64,000 bases of DNA from Haloarcula salina (lineage in GTDB: Archaea; Halobacteriota; Halobacteria; Halobacteriales; Haloarculaceae), in assembly GCF_010119195.1 (NCBI RefSeq), contig NZ_WRXL01000004.1:124001-188000 (forward strand), written 5' to 3'. The position numbers and the translations under genes were made by a program. Positions 16,351 through 25,215 of the stretch are shown here, one piece after another (the stretch's first letter is position 1; the number at the start of each line of letters is the position of its first letter). The notes beneath the pieces were generated by a model. It did no database searches, had not been told where the DNA came from, and saw only the letters and a program-made list of their open reading frames with translations.

Positions 16351-17025
16351 GTGCGAACAGTCGCCGTCATCCCCGCGTACAACGAGTCGACCACCATCGG
16401 CTCGGTGATCGACGGAACGAGCCGCCACGTAGACGAGGTCGTGGTCGTCGACGACGGCTCGACAGACGACACTGCGCAGATCGCCCGCGAACACGGCGCT
16501 CACGTCGTCATCCACGTTTTCAACACCGGCGTTGGCGGCGCGGTCAGGACGGGCTACCAGTACGCGATCCGCCACGGCTTCGACTTCGTCGTGCAGGTCG
16601 ACGCCGACGGGCAACACGACCCCGAGAAGATTCCGGACCTGCTCGAACACGCCGAAGACGCGGACATGGTCATCGGGAGCCGGTACCTGAACGAGAGCAT
16701 CGACGACTACCCGCTGATCCGGCGGCTCGGTATCACTTTCTTCACGACCGTCGTGCGCAAACTCGGAGGCATCGACATCACCGACGTGACCAGCGGCTTC
16801 CGCGTCTACCGCGTCTCCGCCCTGAAGGATATCCTCCACCGCTCGGACAACCACTGGGCGGTCGAACAGACCCTCGACGCGGCCCAGAGGGGCCAGCGGA
16901 TCACCGAAGTGTCCATCGAGATGCCGATCCGCGACGAGGGCGAGTCGCAGTTCAGCCTCGACACGCTCGTGCTCTACCCGATTCGGATGACAGACACGGT
17001 GTTTCGCGTCCTCCTCTTTCGATAA
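16351..17025 (+). CDS. GT2 glycosyltransferase (dolichol-phosphate-sugar synthase-like)
   Basis: A 224-residue GT-A fold glycosyltransferase starting with GTG. The N-terminal motif is VAVIPAYNE; nucleotide-sugar binding residues are D34-D35 in VVVDDGSTDDT; the metal-binding DxD is D84-A-D86 in VQVDADGQHDPE; and DVTSGFRVY with a later RDEGESQFS complete the family pattern. It lacks C-terminal membrane helices. It resembles enzymes that load a sugar onto dolichol phosphate or transfer it to lipid-linked glycans. The gene begins a run with DUF2304 (3-nt gap), deacetylase and LPG-synthase-type genes, a layout seen in archaeal surface-glycan loci. Confidence 0.88.
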   Translation: MRTVAVIPAYNESTTIGSVIDGTSRHVDEVVVVDDGSTDDTAQIAREHGAHVVIHVFNTGVGGAVRTGYQYAIRHGFDFVVQVDADGQHDPEKIPDLLEHAEDADMVIGSRYLNESIDDYPLIRRLGITFFTTVVRKLGGIDITDVTSGFRVYRVSALKDILHRSDNHWAVEQTLDAAQRGQRITEVSIEMPIRDEGESQFSLDTLVLYPIRMTDTVFRVLLFR

Positions 17026-17027
17026 CC

Positions 17028-17414
17028 ATGGCGATGGTATACGACTACTCGCTCGTCAATCTGCTCGCGCTCGTGGTCGGGATCGCCTTCCTCTTCAACG
17101 GCTACGTCATCGTCAGGAGCGAACGCGAGTCCCTGGAGCTGTTCGTGATGTCGCTGCTCATCGGTGCCGGCCTCATCGTCGTCGCGCTGGTCCCGAACGT
17201 GTTCCAGCTGGTGGCGAACGTCCTCGGCCTCGAACTCAAGGCCCGCGCCATCCTCGTCATCTCGAACCTGACGCTGTTCGTCGCGGTCACGTACCTGCTC
17301 AACCGCATCGGCCACATGTACGACCGGCTCTCTCGGCTGAACGAGGAGCTGAGCCTGCTGCGGAGCGAACTCGAAGAGCAGCGAATCGACTTCGAGGACC
17401 GGCAGGATGACTGA
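17028..17414 (+). CDS. DUF2304 membrane protein
   Basis: A 128-residue membrane protein with three hydrophobic helices (LLALVVGIAFLFNGYVIV; ELFVMSLLIGAGLIVVALV; ILVISNLTLFVAVTYLL). A C-terminal coiled coil follows (DRLSRLNEELSLLRSELEEQRIDFED). This is the DUF2304 pattern, regularly encoded directly after GT2 glycosyltransferases and probably acting as a membrane partner of that enzyme. It starts 2 nt after the GT2 stop, and its end overlaps the deacetylase start by 8 nt. Confidence 0.88.
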   Translation: MAMVYDYSLVNLLALVVGIAFLFNGYVIVRSERESLELFVMSLLIGAGLIVVALVPNVFQLVANVLGLELKARAILVISNLTLFVAVTYLLNRIGHMYDRLSRLNEELSLLRSELEEQRIDFEDRQDD

Positions 17415-18264
17415 CCGCGCGGTGCTGTCGATCGACTTCGAGCTGTTCACCCAGACGCCGGCCTACCGGAGCGCGTCGGGGTCGACGGACCGCGAGGACG
17501 TGGGCCTCGACGGCGCGCGGTTCTTCCGGGAGGCGCTGGCCGAGCGCGACGCCGGGTCGACCGCGTTCGTCGTCTCCTCGGCGGCCGAAGCCTACCCGGA
17601 CGCCGTGCGGGCGCTGGCCGACGAGGGGATCGAAATCGCCTCGCACACCCACACCCACCGGCTCCTCTCGGACCTCGACCGCGAGGCGCGCCGCGAGGAG
17701 CTGGAACGGTCGAAGCGCGTCCTCGAACGGCTCACCGGCGCGACCGTCTCGGGATTTCGCGCGCCGGCGTTCGACGTCACCGACGACCACTTCGACCTGC
17801 TCGCGGCGACCGGCTACGACTACGATTCGAGCGTCGTCTCCAGCCGGTCGATTCCGGGGTGGTACGGCGGCGAACACGACGTGCACGAGCCGGTCCCGGC
17901 CACGGCGATTCAGGCGGACGCGCCCGCGTCGATCACCGAGTTCCCGGCCAGCGTCATGCCGGGCGTACAGTTGCCCCTGACCGGGACGTGGCTCCGCTTT
18001 TTCGGCGTCCGCTACACGATCTGGGGGATGAAGCTGCTGGCCCGCCGGGGGATCACGCCGATGCTGTACGTCCACCCGTGGGAGCTGTCCGACCTGCCCG
18101 CGGTCGAGGGCGTGCCGACGCGGGTGTACGTCCGGACCGGCGAGTGGATGCGCCGGGCGGTCGAGCGCATCCTGGCACAGGACTTCGAGTTCACGACGGC
18201 GCGGGCGGTTCTGGACGGACAGACGGCCGAGGAGACGCGGCCGGTCAGGGGCGAGACGGCGTGA
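17407..18264 (+). CDS. Polysaccharide deacetylase (CE4/NodB-type)
   Basis: A 285-residue NodB-homology enzyme. The catalytic/metal pattern is visible: SIDFELF (aspartates near the N-terminus), the metal-binding HTHTHRLL at about residues 81-86 (H-x-x-x-H spaced within IASHTHTH), SGFRAPAF (Arg), GYDYDSSV, and YVHPWEL near the C-terminus. Members remove N- or O-acetyl groups from polysaccharides or lipid-linked sugars. No signal peptide is seen, so it probably acts on a cytoplasmic-side glycan intermediate. It is in the GT2-DUF2304 operon and overlaps the next gene by GTGA. Confidence 0.86.
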   Translation: MTDRAVLSIDFELFTQTPAYRSASGSTDREDVGLDGARFFREALAERDAGSTAFVVSSAAEAYPDAVRALADEGIEIASHTHTHRLLSDLDREARREELERSKRVLERLTGATVSGFRAPAFDVTDDHFDLLAATGYDYDSSVVSSRSIPGWYGGEHDVHEPVPATAIQADAPASITEFPASVMPGVQLPLTGTWLRFFGVRYTIWGMKLLARRGITPMLYVHPWELSDLPAVEGVPTRVYVRTGEWMRRAVERILAQDFEFTTARAVLDGQTAEETRPVRGETA

Positions 18265-19283
18265 CCTCGCGCGGTCGTGACCTCGCCATCACGGTCGCCC
18301 AGTACGGCGTCGCCGTGGCGGCGCTCGCGTGGCTGCTGACCCAGTTCGACGTGGGGAGCGCGCTCGACTTACTCGCGAGCGTCAGCGTCGAGACGACCGT
18401 CGCCGTCGTCGCGGTGAGCGTCGTCGGCATCTGCGGGCGCTTCTACTCGTGGCACGCCGTGCTGTCGCCGCTCGCGCCGGTCCGGTTCCGGTCGGCCGCG
18501 GAGACGACGCTCGTCGTGAACTTCGTCAATCAGCTGCTCCCCTCGCGGCTCTCGGGGCGGCTGGCCGCGCCGTTCGTCGTCCGCAGCCAGACCGGGATGG
18601 ACTACAGCGACGCCGCCGCGGCGACCGCGGTCCACACCGGCGTCTACGCCGTCTACTACGGACTCGGGGCGACGGCGGGTCTCCTGTTCGCCGCGACCCG
18701 CATCCGAATCGAACTCGTCGCGCTGCTGGCGCTCGCGACGGGGCTGTACTTCGCCGCCGGTTTCGCGATCATCCTGGCCGGCGTGAACCTCTCGTACCTC
18801 GACCGCTTCATCGACGGGCTGGCGGGGCTCGCACGGCGCGTCCCTCGGGTGGGCGAGGCGCTTTCGACGCGCATCGACGGCCTACTCGCGTTCACCGACA
18901 GCTCGACGGCGACGTTCGCGCGGCTGGTCGAGAGCCCCGGCGTCTGGCTGCGCTACGGCGCGGGCTGGGCGGTCGACCTCGTGCTCGCGCCGGGCGTGCG
19001 CGTCGGCCTCCTGCTCGCCGGGTTCGGGGTCGCCGTCGAACCGCTGATCGCGCTGCCGCTGTACCTGCTCGTGGCCTACAGCGTGACGCTGCTACCGCTG
19101 ACGCCGGGCGGCATCGGCGTCACCGAGGCGACGGCGACGGCGGTGTTCGTCGCCCTCGGCGTCCCCGCCGAGGTCGTCGTCCCCGTCGTGTTCGTCGACC
19201 GGTTCCTCGGCATCTACCTCCCGTCGCTCGCCGGCTGGTACCCGTCGGTCAGGCTGGACCTCTCGGCGCTGTCGACGGAGTAG
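18261..19283 (+). CDS. Lysylphosphatidylglycerol-synthase-type (AglD/UPF0104) membrane protein
   Basis: A 340-residue polytopic membrane protein with about eight helices, of the LPG synthase transmembrane/UPF0104 family that also forms the C-terminal part of haloarchaeal AglD. Typical motifs are NFVNQLLPSRLSGRLAAPFVVRSQTG and the late LTPGGIGVTEATATAVFVALGVP. Members are proposed flippases or membrane parts of glycosyltransferases. A much longer upstream reading exists but overlaps the deacetylase; the GTG at 18261 overlaps that gene's stop as GTGA and gives a natural N-terminus (TSRGRDLAITVAQYGV). Confidence 0.86.
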   Translation: MTSRGRDLAITVAQYGVAVAALAWLLTQFDVGSALDLLASVSVETTVAVVAVSVVGICGRFYSWHAVLSPLAPVRFRSAAETTLVVNFVNQLLPSRLSGRLAAPFVVRSQTGMDYSDAAAATAVHTGVYAVYYGLGATAGLLFAATRIRIELVALLALATGLYFAAGFAIILAGVNLSYLDRFIDGLAGLARRVPRVGEALSTRIDGLLAFTDSSTATFARLVESPGVWLRYGAGWAVDLVLAPGVRVGLLLAGFGVAVEPLIALPLYLLVAYSVTLLPLTPGGIGVTEATATAVFVALGVPAEVVVPVVFVDRFLGIYLPSLAGWYPSVRLDLSALSTE

Positions 19284-19304
19284 GAGAACGAACGGCGAGT
19301 CGTC

Positions 19305-21098
19305 TCAGAACGGCGGGTGTCGGTCCGGATTGCACGCGCCCGCCTGCTTCCGTTCCAGAATGAGCGTGTACTGGTTCGCCGCGAGTTCCTGCTCGTCGGC
19401 GAACTGGTCGGTGTGCGGGACGACGCCGAGTCGGAGCAGGTCGACGAACGATCCGGGCGTCGGGCGCTGGGGGACGAAGTTCGGCGGTCGCGTCCCGAAC
19501 TCGGCGGCGATCTCGTAGTTGTACTCCTCGTTCAGCAGCCTGCGGAGGTACTCCTTCTGGAAGTCGCCGTTGCGGTAGTACGTCCCGTCCTTGAGGTACA
19601 GCAGGTCGCGATAGCCGACCTGGATGTACCGCGGGCAGGTCATCGCCGCCTCCTCGTCGGAGTCCTCGCCGAAGACGTGGCGGACCGTCATCGAGTGGGG
19701 AACGGCGGCGTCCTGCATGTCCCGGCGCGTGATCTCCAGCACGTCGCCCTCCTCGCCGTGCTCTTCTAACCACGCGGTCGCCTCGTCGCGGGGCATCGAC
19801 GCGAACTGGGCCGTCCCGACGCCGGCGTAGATCGCCGTCGTCACGAGGACGACCGCCAGCAGTGGCCGGGCGATCCGCGGAGAGCGCTCGCGGAGCCTGA
19901 CGAACGCGAAGGCGACCAGCAGCGCGGCGAGCGGGAACGTCGGCAGGAGGTGGTGGACGCGGAAGTCGTGCCACTGCGAGAACAGGGCGACGTAGGCCGT
20001 CAGCCCGACGAGGACGAGGGCGGTGCCGTGGAACGCGGACGCGCGACGCCGGAGCGTGGCGACCACGCCGACGACGCTCGCAGCGACGGCGGCGAACAGC
20101 GGCAGCCCGAACGCGCTGAAGTACCCGCGGAGGAACCACCACCAGATCGGGGCGTCGGGACCGGTCGCGTGAGTCATTCGCCCCGTCGACCCGCCGAAGA
20201 CCCGCTCGATGAACGGTTCCGGGCCGGCGACCAGCGCGGTCGGGAAGCCCAGGACGATCATCGCGAAGCCAAAGAGCGCGCCGCTGACGAGCAGTTTCGG
20301 TCGGACCAGCGACTCGGCCATCGGCGCGTCGGCGGCGTGGGCCCGGAGGAGGAACGCGACGCCGATGAACAGGATCACCGGCGCGGCCGTGAGCTTGAAC
20401 GCGATGGCGACGCCGCCGGCCGCGCTCGCCGCCAGGAACAGCGTCCCGTCGTCGGTCTGGACGTAGCGGACCAGCAGGTAGAGCGCGAGCAGGACGAAAA
20501 ACAGCGCCGGCATGTCCTCGCCGGCCTCCTTCGAGATGGTGAGGAAGCCGAAGGTCAGCGACAGCACGACGGCCGAGAGGCGACCGGCCGTTCGGCCCTC
20601 GATGGCGACGCCGAGGCGGTAGGTGAGGTAGACGCAGCCGAGCGCGGCGACCACGTTCGTCAGCCGCAGGAAGACGAGGCTCCACGTCCAGATCCACTCC
20701 GGCGTCGCGGCCCACGCCTCGTAGTGGCCGAACTCCCAGCTGGGAAAGGCGATGGCGGTGAAGGCGTTCAGGTCGCCGGTGACGGCGGCGACGAGCACCA
20801 CCGGCAGGATGGCGAGCGCGTAGAGGTAGAACGTCGCGCCGAACGGGACGCGGCTCCACTCGACGCCCGCCTTCAGTCCCTCGTAGCTCGGATTTTCGAG
20901 GACCGAGCCGTAGGCGACCATCACGTCCATCAGGCGACTGTGCTCGTCGCGAGTCGCGAAGTTCGGGATGCGGTGCCAGAACCAGAAGCCGACCATGACG
21001 ACCGATAGCAGGAGGATATAACGGAGGAACGGGTCCGCTCGGAGGTCCGCCTTCAGCTGGTCGACGGCGTTGGTGGGCAGTGTCCGCCAGCGGCTCAT
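19305..21098 (-). CDS. GT39/ArnT-type membrane glycosyltransferase
   Basis: A 597-residue membrane protein with about 11 helices and a hydrophilic C-terminal domain. It resembles dolichyl-phosphate-sugar-dependent glycosyltransferases (PMT/ArnT, GT-C fold). The first external loop carries the acidic pair in FATRDEHSRLMDV that serves as the catalytic base region, followed by YEGLKAGVEWSRVPFGATFYLYALAI. The sugar is expected to be moved to an extracellular acceptor. It is convergent with the LPG-synthase-type gene and on the same strand as the second GT2 gene, which points to assembly of a surface glycan. Confidence 0.82.
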   Translation of the reverse strand: MSRWRTLPTNAVDQLKADLRADPFLRYILLLSVVMVGFWFWHRIPNFATRDEHSRLMDVMVAYGSVLENPSYEGLKAGVEWSRVPFGATFYLYALAILPVVLVAAVTGDLNAFTAIAFPSWEFGHYEAWAATPEWIWTWSLVFLRLTNVVAALGCVYLTYRLGVAIEGRTAGRLSAVVLSLTFGFLTISKEAGEDMPALFFVLLALYLLVRYVQTDDGTLFLAASAAGGVAIAFKLTAAPVILFIGVAFLLRAHAADAPMAESLVRPKLLVSGALFGFAMIVLGFPTALVAGPEPFIERVFGGSTGRMTHATGPDAPIWWWFLRGYFSAFGLPLFAAVAASVVGVVATLRRRASAFHGTALVLVGLTAYVALFSQWHDFRVHHLLPTFPLAALLVAFAFVRLRERSPRIARPLLAVVLVTTAIYAGVGTAQFASMPRDEATAWLEEHGEEGDVLEITRRDMQDAAVPHSMTVRHVFGEDSDEEAAMTCPRYIQVGYRDLLYLKDGTYYRNGDFQKEYLRRLLNEEYNYEIAAEFGTRPPNFVPQRPTPGSFVDLLRLGVVPHTDQFADEQELAANQYTLILERKQAGACNPDRHPPF

Positions 21099-21222
21099 CG
21101 TGTCACTCCTCCGGGGAGTGCGTTCAAAAGTCTGCCCTTCTCATACGGGCTGCTGGCCCTGTATTCACCGCAACCGTCCGACTGCGGGCGGTCGAGGTGG
21201 GATCGACTGACAGCGCTCCGTA

Positions 21223-21909
21223 TCAAAAGTACTCGGCATCGAACTCCCGCCGGAGGACGTAGTGGTTCGCGTAGCCGCGGACGTACTTCGCGAACAGCGA
21301 GAGGTAGCCCTCGTCCGCCTCGCGGCGGGCCGAAGTCGCCACGCGCGAGTCCGGGTCGTAGACGATCCGCCCGCGGTGTTTCATCCGGAGCGAGAGCTCC
21401 GTGTCCTCCATGAACGGGATGTCTTCGTCGAAGCCGCCGGCCGCCTCGAACGCGTCGGCCCGGAAGCTACAGTTGAAGCCCGGTTGCTGGACGAACCCGA
21501 CGGGCCAGGAGACGCGGTACCAGTAGTCGGACAGCAGTTTGAACAGGACGCGGTGTTTGAGATCGTCTTCGAGGGGACGCGCCGGCCCGCCGACGCCGAC
21601 CACGTCTGGGTTCGCGTAGTGACGACAGTGGAGTCGGACCCAGTCGTCTGGGACGACCGTGTCGGCGTCGGTGAAGCAAAGCACCGAGTTCGTCGCCGCT
21701 TCGGCCCCGCGGTTCCGGGCCGCCCCGGCTCCACCCTCGTCGGACCGGACGACGGTGTCGACGAGCGAGGTCTCGCGGGCGACGCGCTCGGTCCCGTCGT
21801 CGCCGCCGGCAACGACGACGACCTCGGCCGACTGGGACTCGAAGGGCGCCAGACAGCGCGACAGCGTCTCCGCCTCGTTGTGGGCCGGGATGATGACTGA
21901 GGCGTCCAT
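21223..21909 (-). CDS. GT2 glycosyltransferase
   Basis: A 228-residue GT-A enzyme. The N-terminus is VIIPAHNEAETLSRCL; VVVAGGDDGTERVA replaces the more usual DDGS; GAARNRGAEAA and the metal site CFTDADTVVPDDW follow; and FEAAGGFDEDIPFMEDTELSLRMKHRG gives the ED acceptor-side motif. The donor and acceptor are unknown. It ends shortly after YVRGYANHYVLRREF, without a membrane anchor. It lies 124 nt upstream of the GT39-type gene and probably works in the same glycan pathway. Confidence 0.85.
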   Translation of the reverse strand: MDASVIIPAHNEAETLSRCLAPFESQSAEVVVVAGGDDGTERVARETSLVDTVVRSDEGGAGAARNRGAEAATNSVLCFTDADTVVPDDWVRLHCRHYANPDVVGVGGPARPLEDDLKHRVLFKLLSDYWYRVSWPVGFVQQPGFNCSFRADAFEAAGGFDEDIPFMEDTELSLRMKHRGRIVYDPDSRVATSARREADEGYLSLFAKYVRGYANHYVLRREFDAEYF

Positions 21910-21983
21910 CTGGCGCTCCCGTACACCGTACAGACACTAATACCATCCGATGCGACGAGGGCCGCGGTACGCGGCCCGGGCGC

Positions 21984-22325
21984 TCACTCGGCGTCCATCC
22001 CGTCGCCGTCGACGAGCTTCGACAGAATCGCTTCGACCTGTGGCTTGTCCCGGTACCGAACGGTGTGACTCCGCGGGTCGTACTCGACGAATCCCGACTC
22101 CGAGAGGTGGGGCAAGACCGCGTGGTGGAACCGTACGCGGAGTCGGTCGCGCGGCGCTTCGATCCCCTCGCGTTTCGCGAACGAGACGAGGTCCGCCACC
22201 GTCGCGCTATCGGCATCCGACTGCAGGAAGTACCGAAAGACGACGCGCCGCTGTTCGTCGGCGAGCGCGCGATACAGTTCGTCCGCCCGGTCGGGAGCCA
22301 GCTCCGCGAGAGCGCTGCAAGCCAT
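21984..22325 (-). CDS. DUF7344-type winged-helix regulator
   Basis: A 113-residue protein with the haloarchaeal winged-helix pattern: DELYRALADEQRRVVFRYFLQ, TVADLVSFAKREG, RVRFHHAVLPHLSESGFVEYDPRSHTVRY. Many haloarchaeal paralogues share this layout, here named DUF7344 from memory. It should bind DNA, with unknown targets. The ATG at 22325 lies at one arm of a perfect inverted repeat (22325-22343), with a TATA-like element just beyond, so autoregulation is plausible. It is divergent from the HTH_10 gene. Confidence 0.75.
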   Translation of the reverse strand: MACSALAELAPDRADELYRALADEQRRVVFRYFLQSDADSATVADLVSFAKREGIEAPRDRLRVRFHHAVLPHLSESGFVEYDPRSHTVRYRDKPQVEAILSKLVDGDGMDAE

Positions 22326-22343
22326 ATGTTATTAATTAACATA
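22325..22343. promoter_or_regulatory. Inverted-repeat operator at the DUF7344 regulator start
   Basis: Perfect 7-bp arms (TATGTTA / TAACATA) are separated by TTAAT. One arm touches the start codon, and the element fills the space between start codon and TATA box (22351-22358). A protein bound here would cover the transcription start. Confidence 0.55.
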
Positions 22344-22350
22344 GTAAGAG

Positions 22351-22358
22351 GTTTTAAC
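22351..22358 (-). promoter_or_regulatory. TATA box of the DUF7344 regulator gene
   Basis: Minus-strand reading GTTAAAAC is centred about 29 nt upstream of the ATG at 22325. Confidence 0.5.
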
Positions 22359-22430
22359 GCACTGCTGGAGTTTTCCTGCAGTTTATGTATCTCGACACCG
22401 AAATGAAGCAATCCTCCACCCTCACAGATC

Positions 22431-23072
22431 ATGCTCATCTCGGAATTCACCGTCGACCACCCCATTCTCCGGAAGCCTCTCTCGGACGTTTCCGGTATCA
22501 AGGCGGAGTGGGAGCAGACCTACGAGCGCCGGGACGAACCGGCGCAGATGATCGTCTGGATCGCGACGGACGACTTCGAGGCGTTCGAGACGGCGCTGGC
22601 CGATGACCTGGGCGTGACGAATCCCGCGGTGCTCACCGACGTGGGTGCGCGGCGGTTGTATCGCGTCGAGCTCACGGAACTCGGGCGGCGGACGAACCTC
22701 TTGCCGGAGGTCCTCGACGCGGGCGGCGTGCTCCAGCAGGCGGTCGGGACGAACGACGGGTGGCGACTTCGGGTCCAGGTGCCCGACAGAGACGCGCTCG
22801 CGGACATCATCGGCTTCTGTCGCGAGAACGACATCGGGTTCACGTTCGAACGGTTGTACTCCCGGATGGGCGACGACGGCCGGACGGACGTCGCGCTGAC
22901 AGACGAGCAGCGCGAGGCACTGCGAGCGGCGGTCGAGAGCGGCTACCTCGAAATCCCGCGGGAGTCCTCGCTCGCCGAACTCGGAGACAGCCTCGGCATC
23001 TCCGAGACGGCTGCTTCCGAGCGGTTTCGCCGCGCGGTGAAGAATCTCACCGAACAAACGCTGATAGAGTGA
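22431..23072 (+). CDS. HTH_10 (bacterio-opsin activator-type) regulator
   Basis: A 213-residue regulator. The C-terminal HTH_10 domain is clear: LTDEQREALRAAVESGYLEIPRESSLAELGDSLGISETAASERFRRAVKNL (about residues 160-210). The N-terminal half (ISEFTVDHPILRKPLSDV, VYRVELTELGRRTNLLPE) is the alpha/beta sensor-like part common to these proteins. Targets are unknown. It starts about 105 nt from the divergent DUF7344 gene; a TATA-like GTTTATGTAT at 22381-22390 would leave a short leader. Confidence 0.83.
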   Translation: MLISEFTVDHPILRKPLSDVSGIKAEWEQTYERRDEPAQMIVWIATDDFEAFETALADDLGVTNPAVLTDVGARRLYRVELTELGRRTNLLPEVLDAGGVLQQAVGTNDGWRLRVQVPDRDALADIIGFCRENDIGFTFERLYSRMGDDGRTDVALTDEQREALRAAVESGYLEIPRESSLAELGDSLGISETAASERFRRAVKNLTEQTLIE

Positions 23073-23149
23073 GCGAACGACGGTCGAAGAACGGCGGTAC
23101 GATCTTGCCCGTCTCGTCGAAGAACCGGTACAAACGATAGTCGGCCGGG

Positions 23150-24760
23150 TTAGTCTCGGTCGCCGGCCCCGCTCCCGTCGGTCACGGCGGTCGGGTCCGG
23201 GGTCCCTGGCGTCGAGCGGTCGGCCCCGCCCGACGCGGCGAATTCGAAGGCGTCGAGCAGTTCCGAGAGGTCCTCGGCCTGGTCCGAGAGGTGGACAACG
23301 TCGTCGGTAACGCCCTCGATGGCCGCCGTCTGCTCCTCTGCGGCCGCAGCGGCGGTCTGAGCGCCTGAGCTCGTCTGTTCGGTCATCGTGTCGAACTCCT
23401 CGACCATCGCCACCACTTCCTCCGCCGAGGCTGCCTGCTCGTCCGTCGCGTCGTCGACGGACTGGATTCCGGCGTTGACCTCCTCGACGTGTTCGAGGAT
23501 GTTCTCGAGGACGCCGATGGTCTCGTCGACCGTCTCCAAGCCGTTGTCGACGCGCTCGTCCATCTCGTGGATGCCGTCGACGGCGTCGGTCGTCGACTCC
23601 TGAATCGTCTCGATTCGGTCGCCGATTCGCTGGGTCGCCTCGCCGGTCTCCTGTGCGAGGCCTTTGATTTCGTCGGCGACGACTGCGAAGCCCTCGCCGG
23701 CCTCACCGGCGCGGGCCGCCTCGATGGACGCGTTCAGCGCGAGCATGTTCGTCTGCTCGGCGATGTCTTCGATGACGCTGACGATCTCGCCGACCTGCTC
23801 CATCTCGTCGTCGAGCGACTCGACGTTGTCGATGGTCGATTCGGCCTGATCCTCGATCGCCTCCATCTCGGACTTCGCCTCGGTCACGTGCTCGCTCCCG
23901 ACGGAGCCGAGTTCGGACGCCTGCTCGGACATCTGGGCCACCTCGTCGGTCGAGGACGCGATCTCCTCGATCGTCGCCGACAGGTCGGTCATCTCGTCGG
24001 TGACCTGCCGGACGTTGTCGTGTTGCTGATCGGTGTTCGAGGCGATCTCCTCGACGTTGTCGCTGACCTCACGGCTCGCGTTCCGGACCTCCTCCGCGCT
24101 GGCGCTGAGTTCGTCCGTCGAGCCGTCGACCTGCCCGGCAAACCGCGTGACGGTCGTGAGCGTCTCCGACAGCGTCTCCATCATGTCGTTGAACGCCGTC
24201 GCGATGTCGGACATCGCCTCCACCCGGCTCTCGGGATCCATCCGCTGGGTGAAGTCCCCTGCGGCGGCCGCGTGCATCGTCCCGCCGAACGACTCCGCTT
24301 TCTCCCTGAGGTGCTCGTTCAGGTCCTCGGACGCCCGCTTCGCCTGCTCGGCGTCCTGTCGCGCCTCCTCGGCTTGCTGCTTGGCCGCTTCGGCTTCCTG
24401 CCGTTGCCGGTCTGCGGCCTCGCGCTGTTCTTCGGCTTCGGCGCGGCGGCTCGCCGCCTCCTTCGTGGCCGTCTTGAGATCTTCGACGGTCGCGATGGTC
24501 CCCGTCGAGGAGATCGCGACGACACCGACGAGGACGGCCAGCAGCGACGTGCCCAGCGCGTCCATGATCGCGCCGGCGACGCCGATCCACTCGAGGAAGA
24601 CTACGCCGGTCCAGAGGAATCCGATCGCCGCGGCGAAGGAGAAACTCGCCCAGAAGCCCGAGTCGAGGTCGGTCTCTCGGTACGTTTTGACACCCAACGC
24701 GACCGTCGCGGCGTACGCGACGACCGCGACGAAGTCAGCGAGGATGATGGGCGCGCTCAC
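23150..24760 (-). CDS. Methyl-accepting chemotaxis transducer
   Basis: A 536-residue transducer. About three N-terminal transmembrane helices (residues 5-88) are followed by a long Ala/Glu/Gln/Arg coiled coil (about 95-160), a HAMP-like segment ([24 protein letters not shown]) and a full MCP signalling domain with the hairpin tip [34 protein letters not shown]. Methylation-type Glu pairs are frequent. There is no extracellular ligand-binding domain, so input probably comes through the membrane part or a partner. The GTG start at 24760 overlaps the upstream membrane gene (GTGA), making that protein the likely partner. Confidence 0.9.
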   Translation of the reverse strand: MSAPIILADFVAVVAYAATVALGVKTYRETDLDSGFWASFSFAAAIGFLWTGVVFLEWIGVAGAIMDALGTSLLAVLVGVVAISSTGTIATVEDLKTATKEAASRRAEAEEQREAADRQRQEAEAAKQQAEEARQDAEQAKRASEDLNEHLREKAESFGGTMHAAAAGDFTQRMDPESRVEAMSDIATAFNDMMETLSETLTTVTRFAGQVDGSTDELSASAEEVRNASREVSDNVEEIASNTDQQHDNVRQVTDEMTDLSATIEEIASSTDEVAQMSEQASELGSVGSEHVTEAKSEMEAIEDQAESTIDNVESLDDEMEQVGEIVSVIEDIAEQTNMLALNASIEAARAGEAGEGFAVVADEIKGLAQETGEATQRIGDRIETIQESTTDAVDGIHEMDERVDNGLETVDETIGVLENILEHVEEVNAGIQSVDDATDEQAASAEEVVAMVEEFDTMTEQTSSGAQTAAAAAEEQTAAIEGVTDDVVHLSDQAEDLSELLDAFEFAASGGADRSTPGTPDPTAVTDGSGAGDRD

Positions 24761-25113
24761 GTCTCGGCCCTCCCGCCGTCGGCGGCGACCTCCGTGCCGC
24801 CCGTCGGAACGGTTTCAGGGCCCTCCTCGTCGGCGTCGTCCCCGATGACCTGCTTGCGGCGCACGTACGCGGCGACCAGGAACGCGAGCCCTGATCCCAT
24901 GAGCCCGAGGTAGTGCTCGGTGTAGTTGAGCACCGTGGGGAGGAACAGGTTCTCGACGTTGGTCACGACGGTCGCCACGATCAACAGCACGTAGCCGACC
25001 ACGAACAGCCGCGAGCTCCGGCGGTATCGAAGCAACACCGGAACCAGTCCGATCAGTGCGATAACGGGTAATACAGCTTTGTGTGGATCTAACGCGGCCA
25101 GCCCTCCTTGCAT
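24757..25113 (-). CDS. Small three-helix membrane protein coupled to the transducer
   Basis: A 118-residue protein with three predicted helices ([47 protein letters not shown]) and a hydrophilic acidic tail ([13 protein letters not shown]). No family was recognised. Its stop overlaps the transducer GTG, so both proteins are made together. Together with the three helices of the transducer this makes about six helices in two chains. A TATA-like GTATATCA (minus strand, about 25137-25144) lies about 28 nt upstream of the ATG at 25113. Confidence 0.7.
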   Translation of the reverse strand: MQGGLAALDPHKAVLPVIALIGLVPVLLRYRRSSRLFVVGYVLLIVATVVTNVENLFLPTVLNYTEHYLGLMGSGLAFLVAAYVRRKQVIGDDADEEGPETVPTGGTEVAADGGRAET

Positions 25114-25215
25114 GGCCTGATATCACATGGGAGTCAGTGATATACGTTGCCGCCCCATTACAACTATTGAAAACCGCATAGCTGTTTCCGGACTGTCGAG
25201 ACCCGCGTTAATTGA

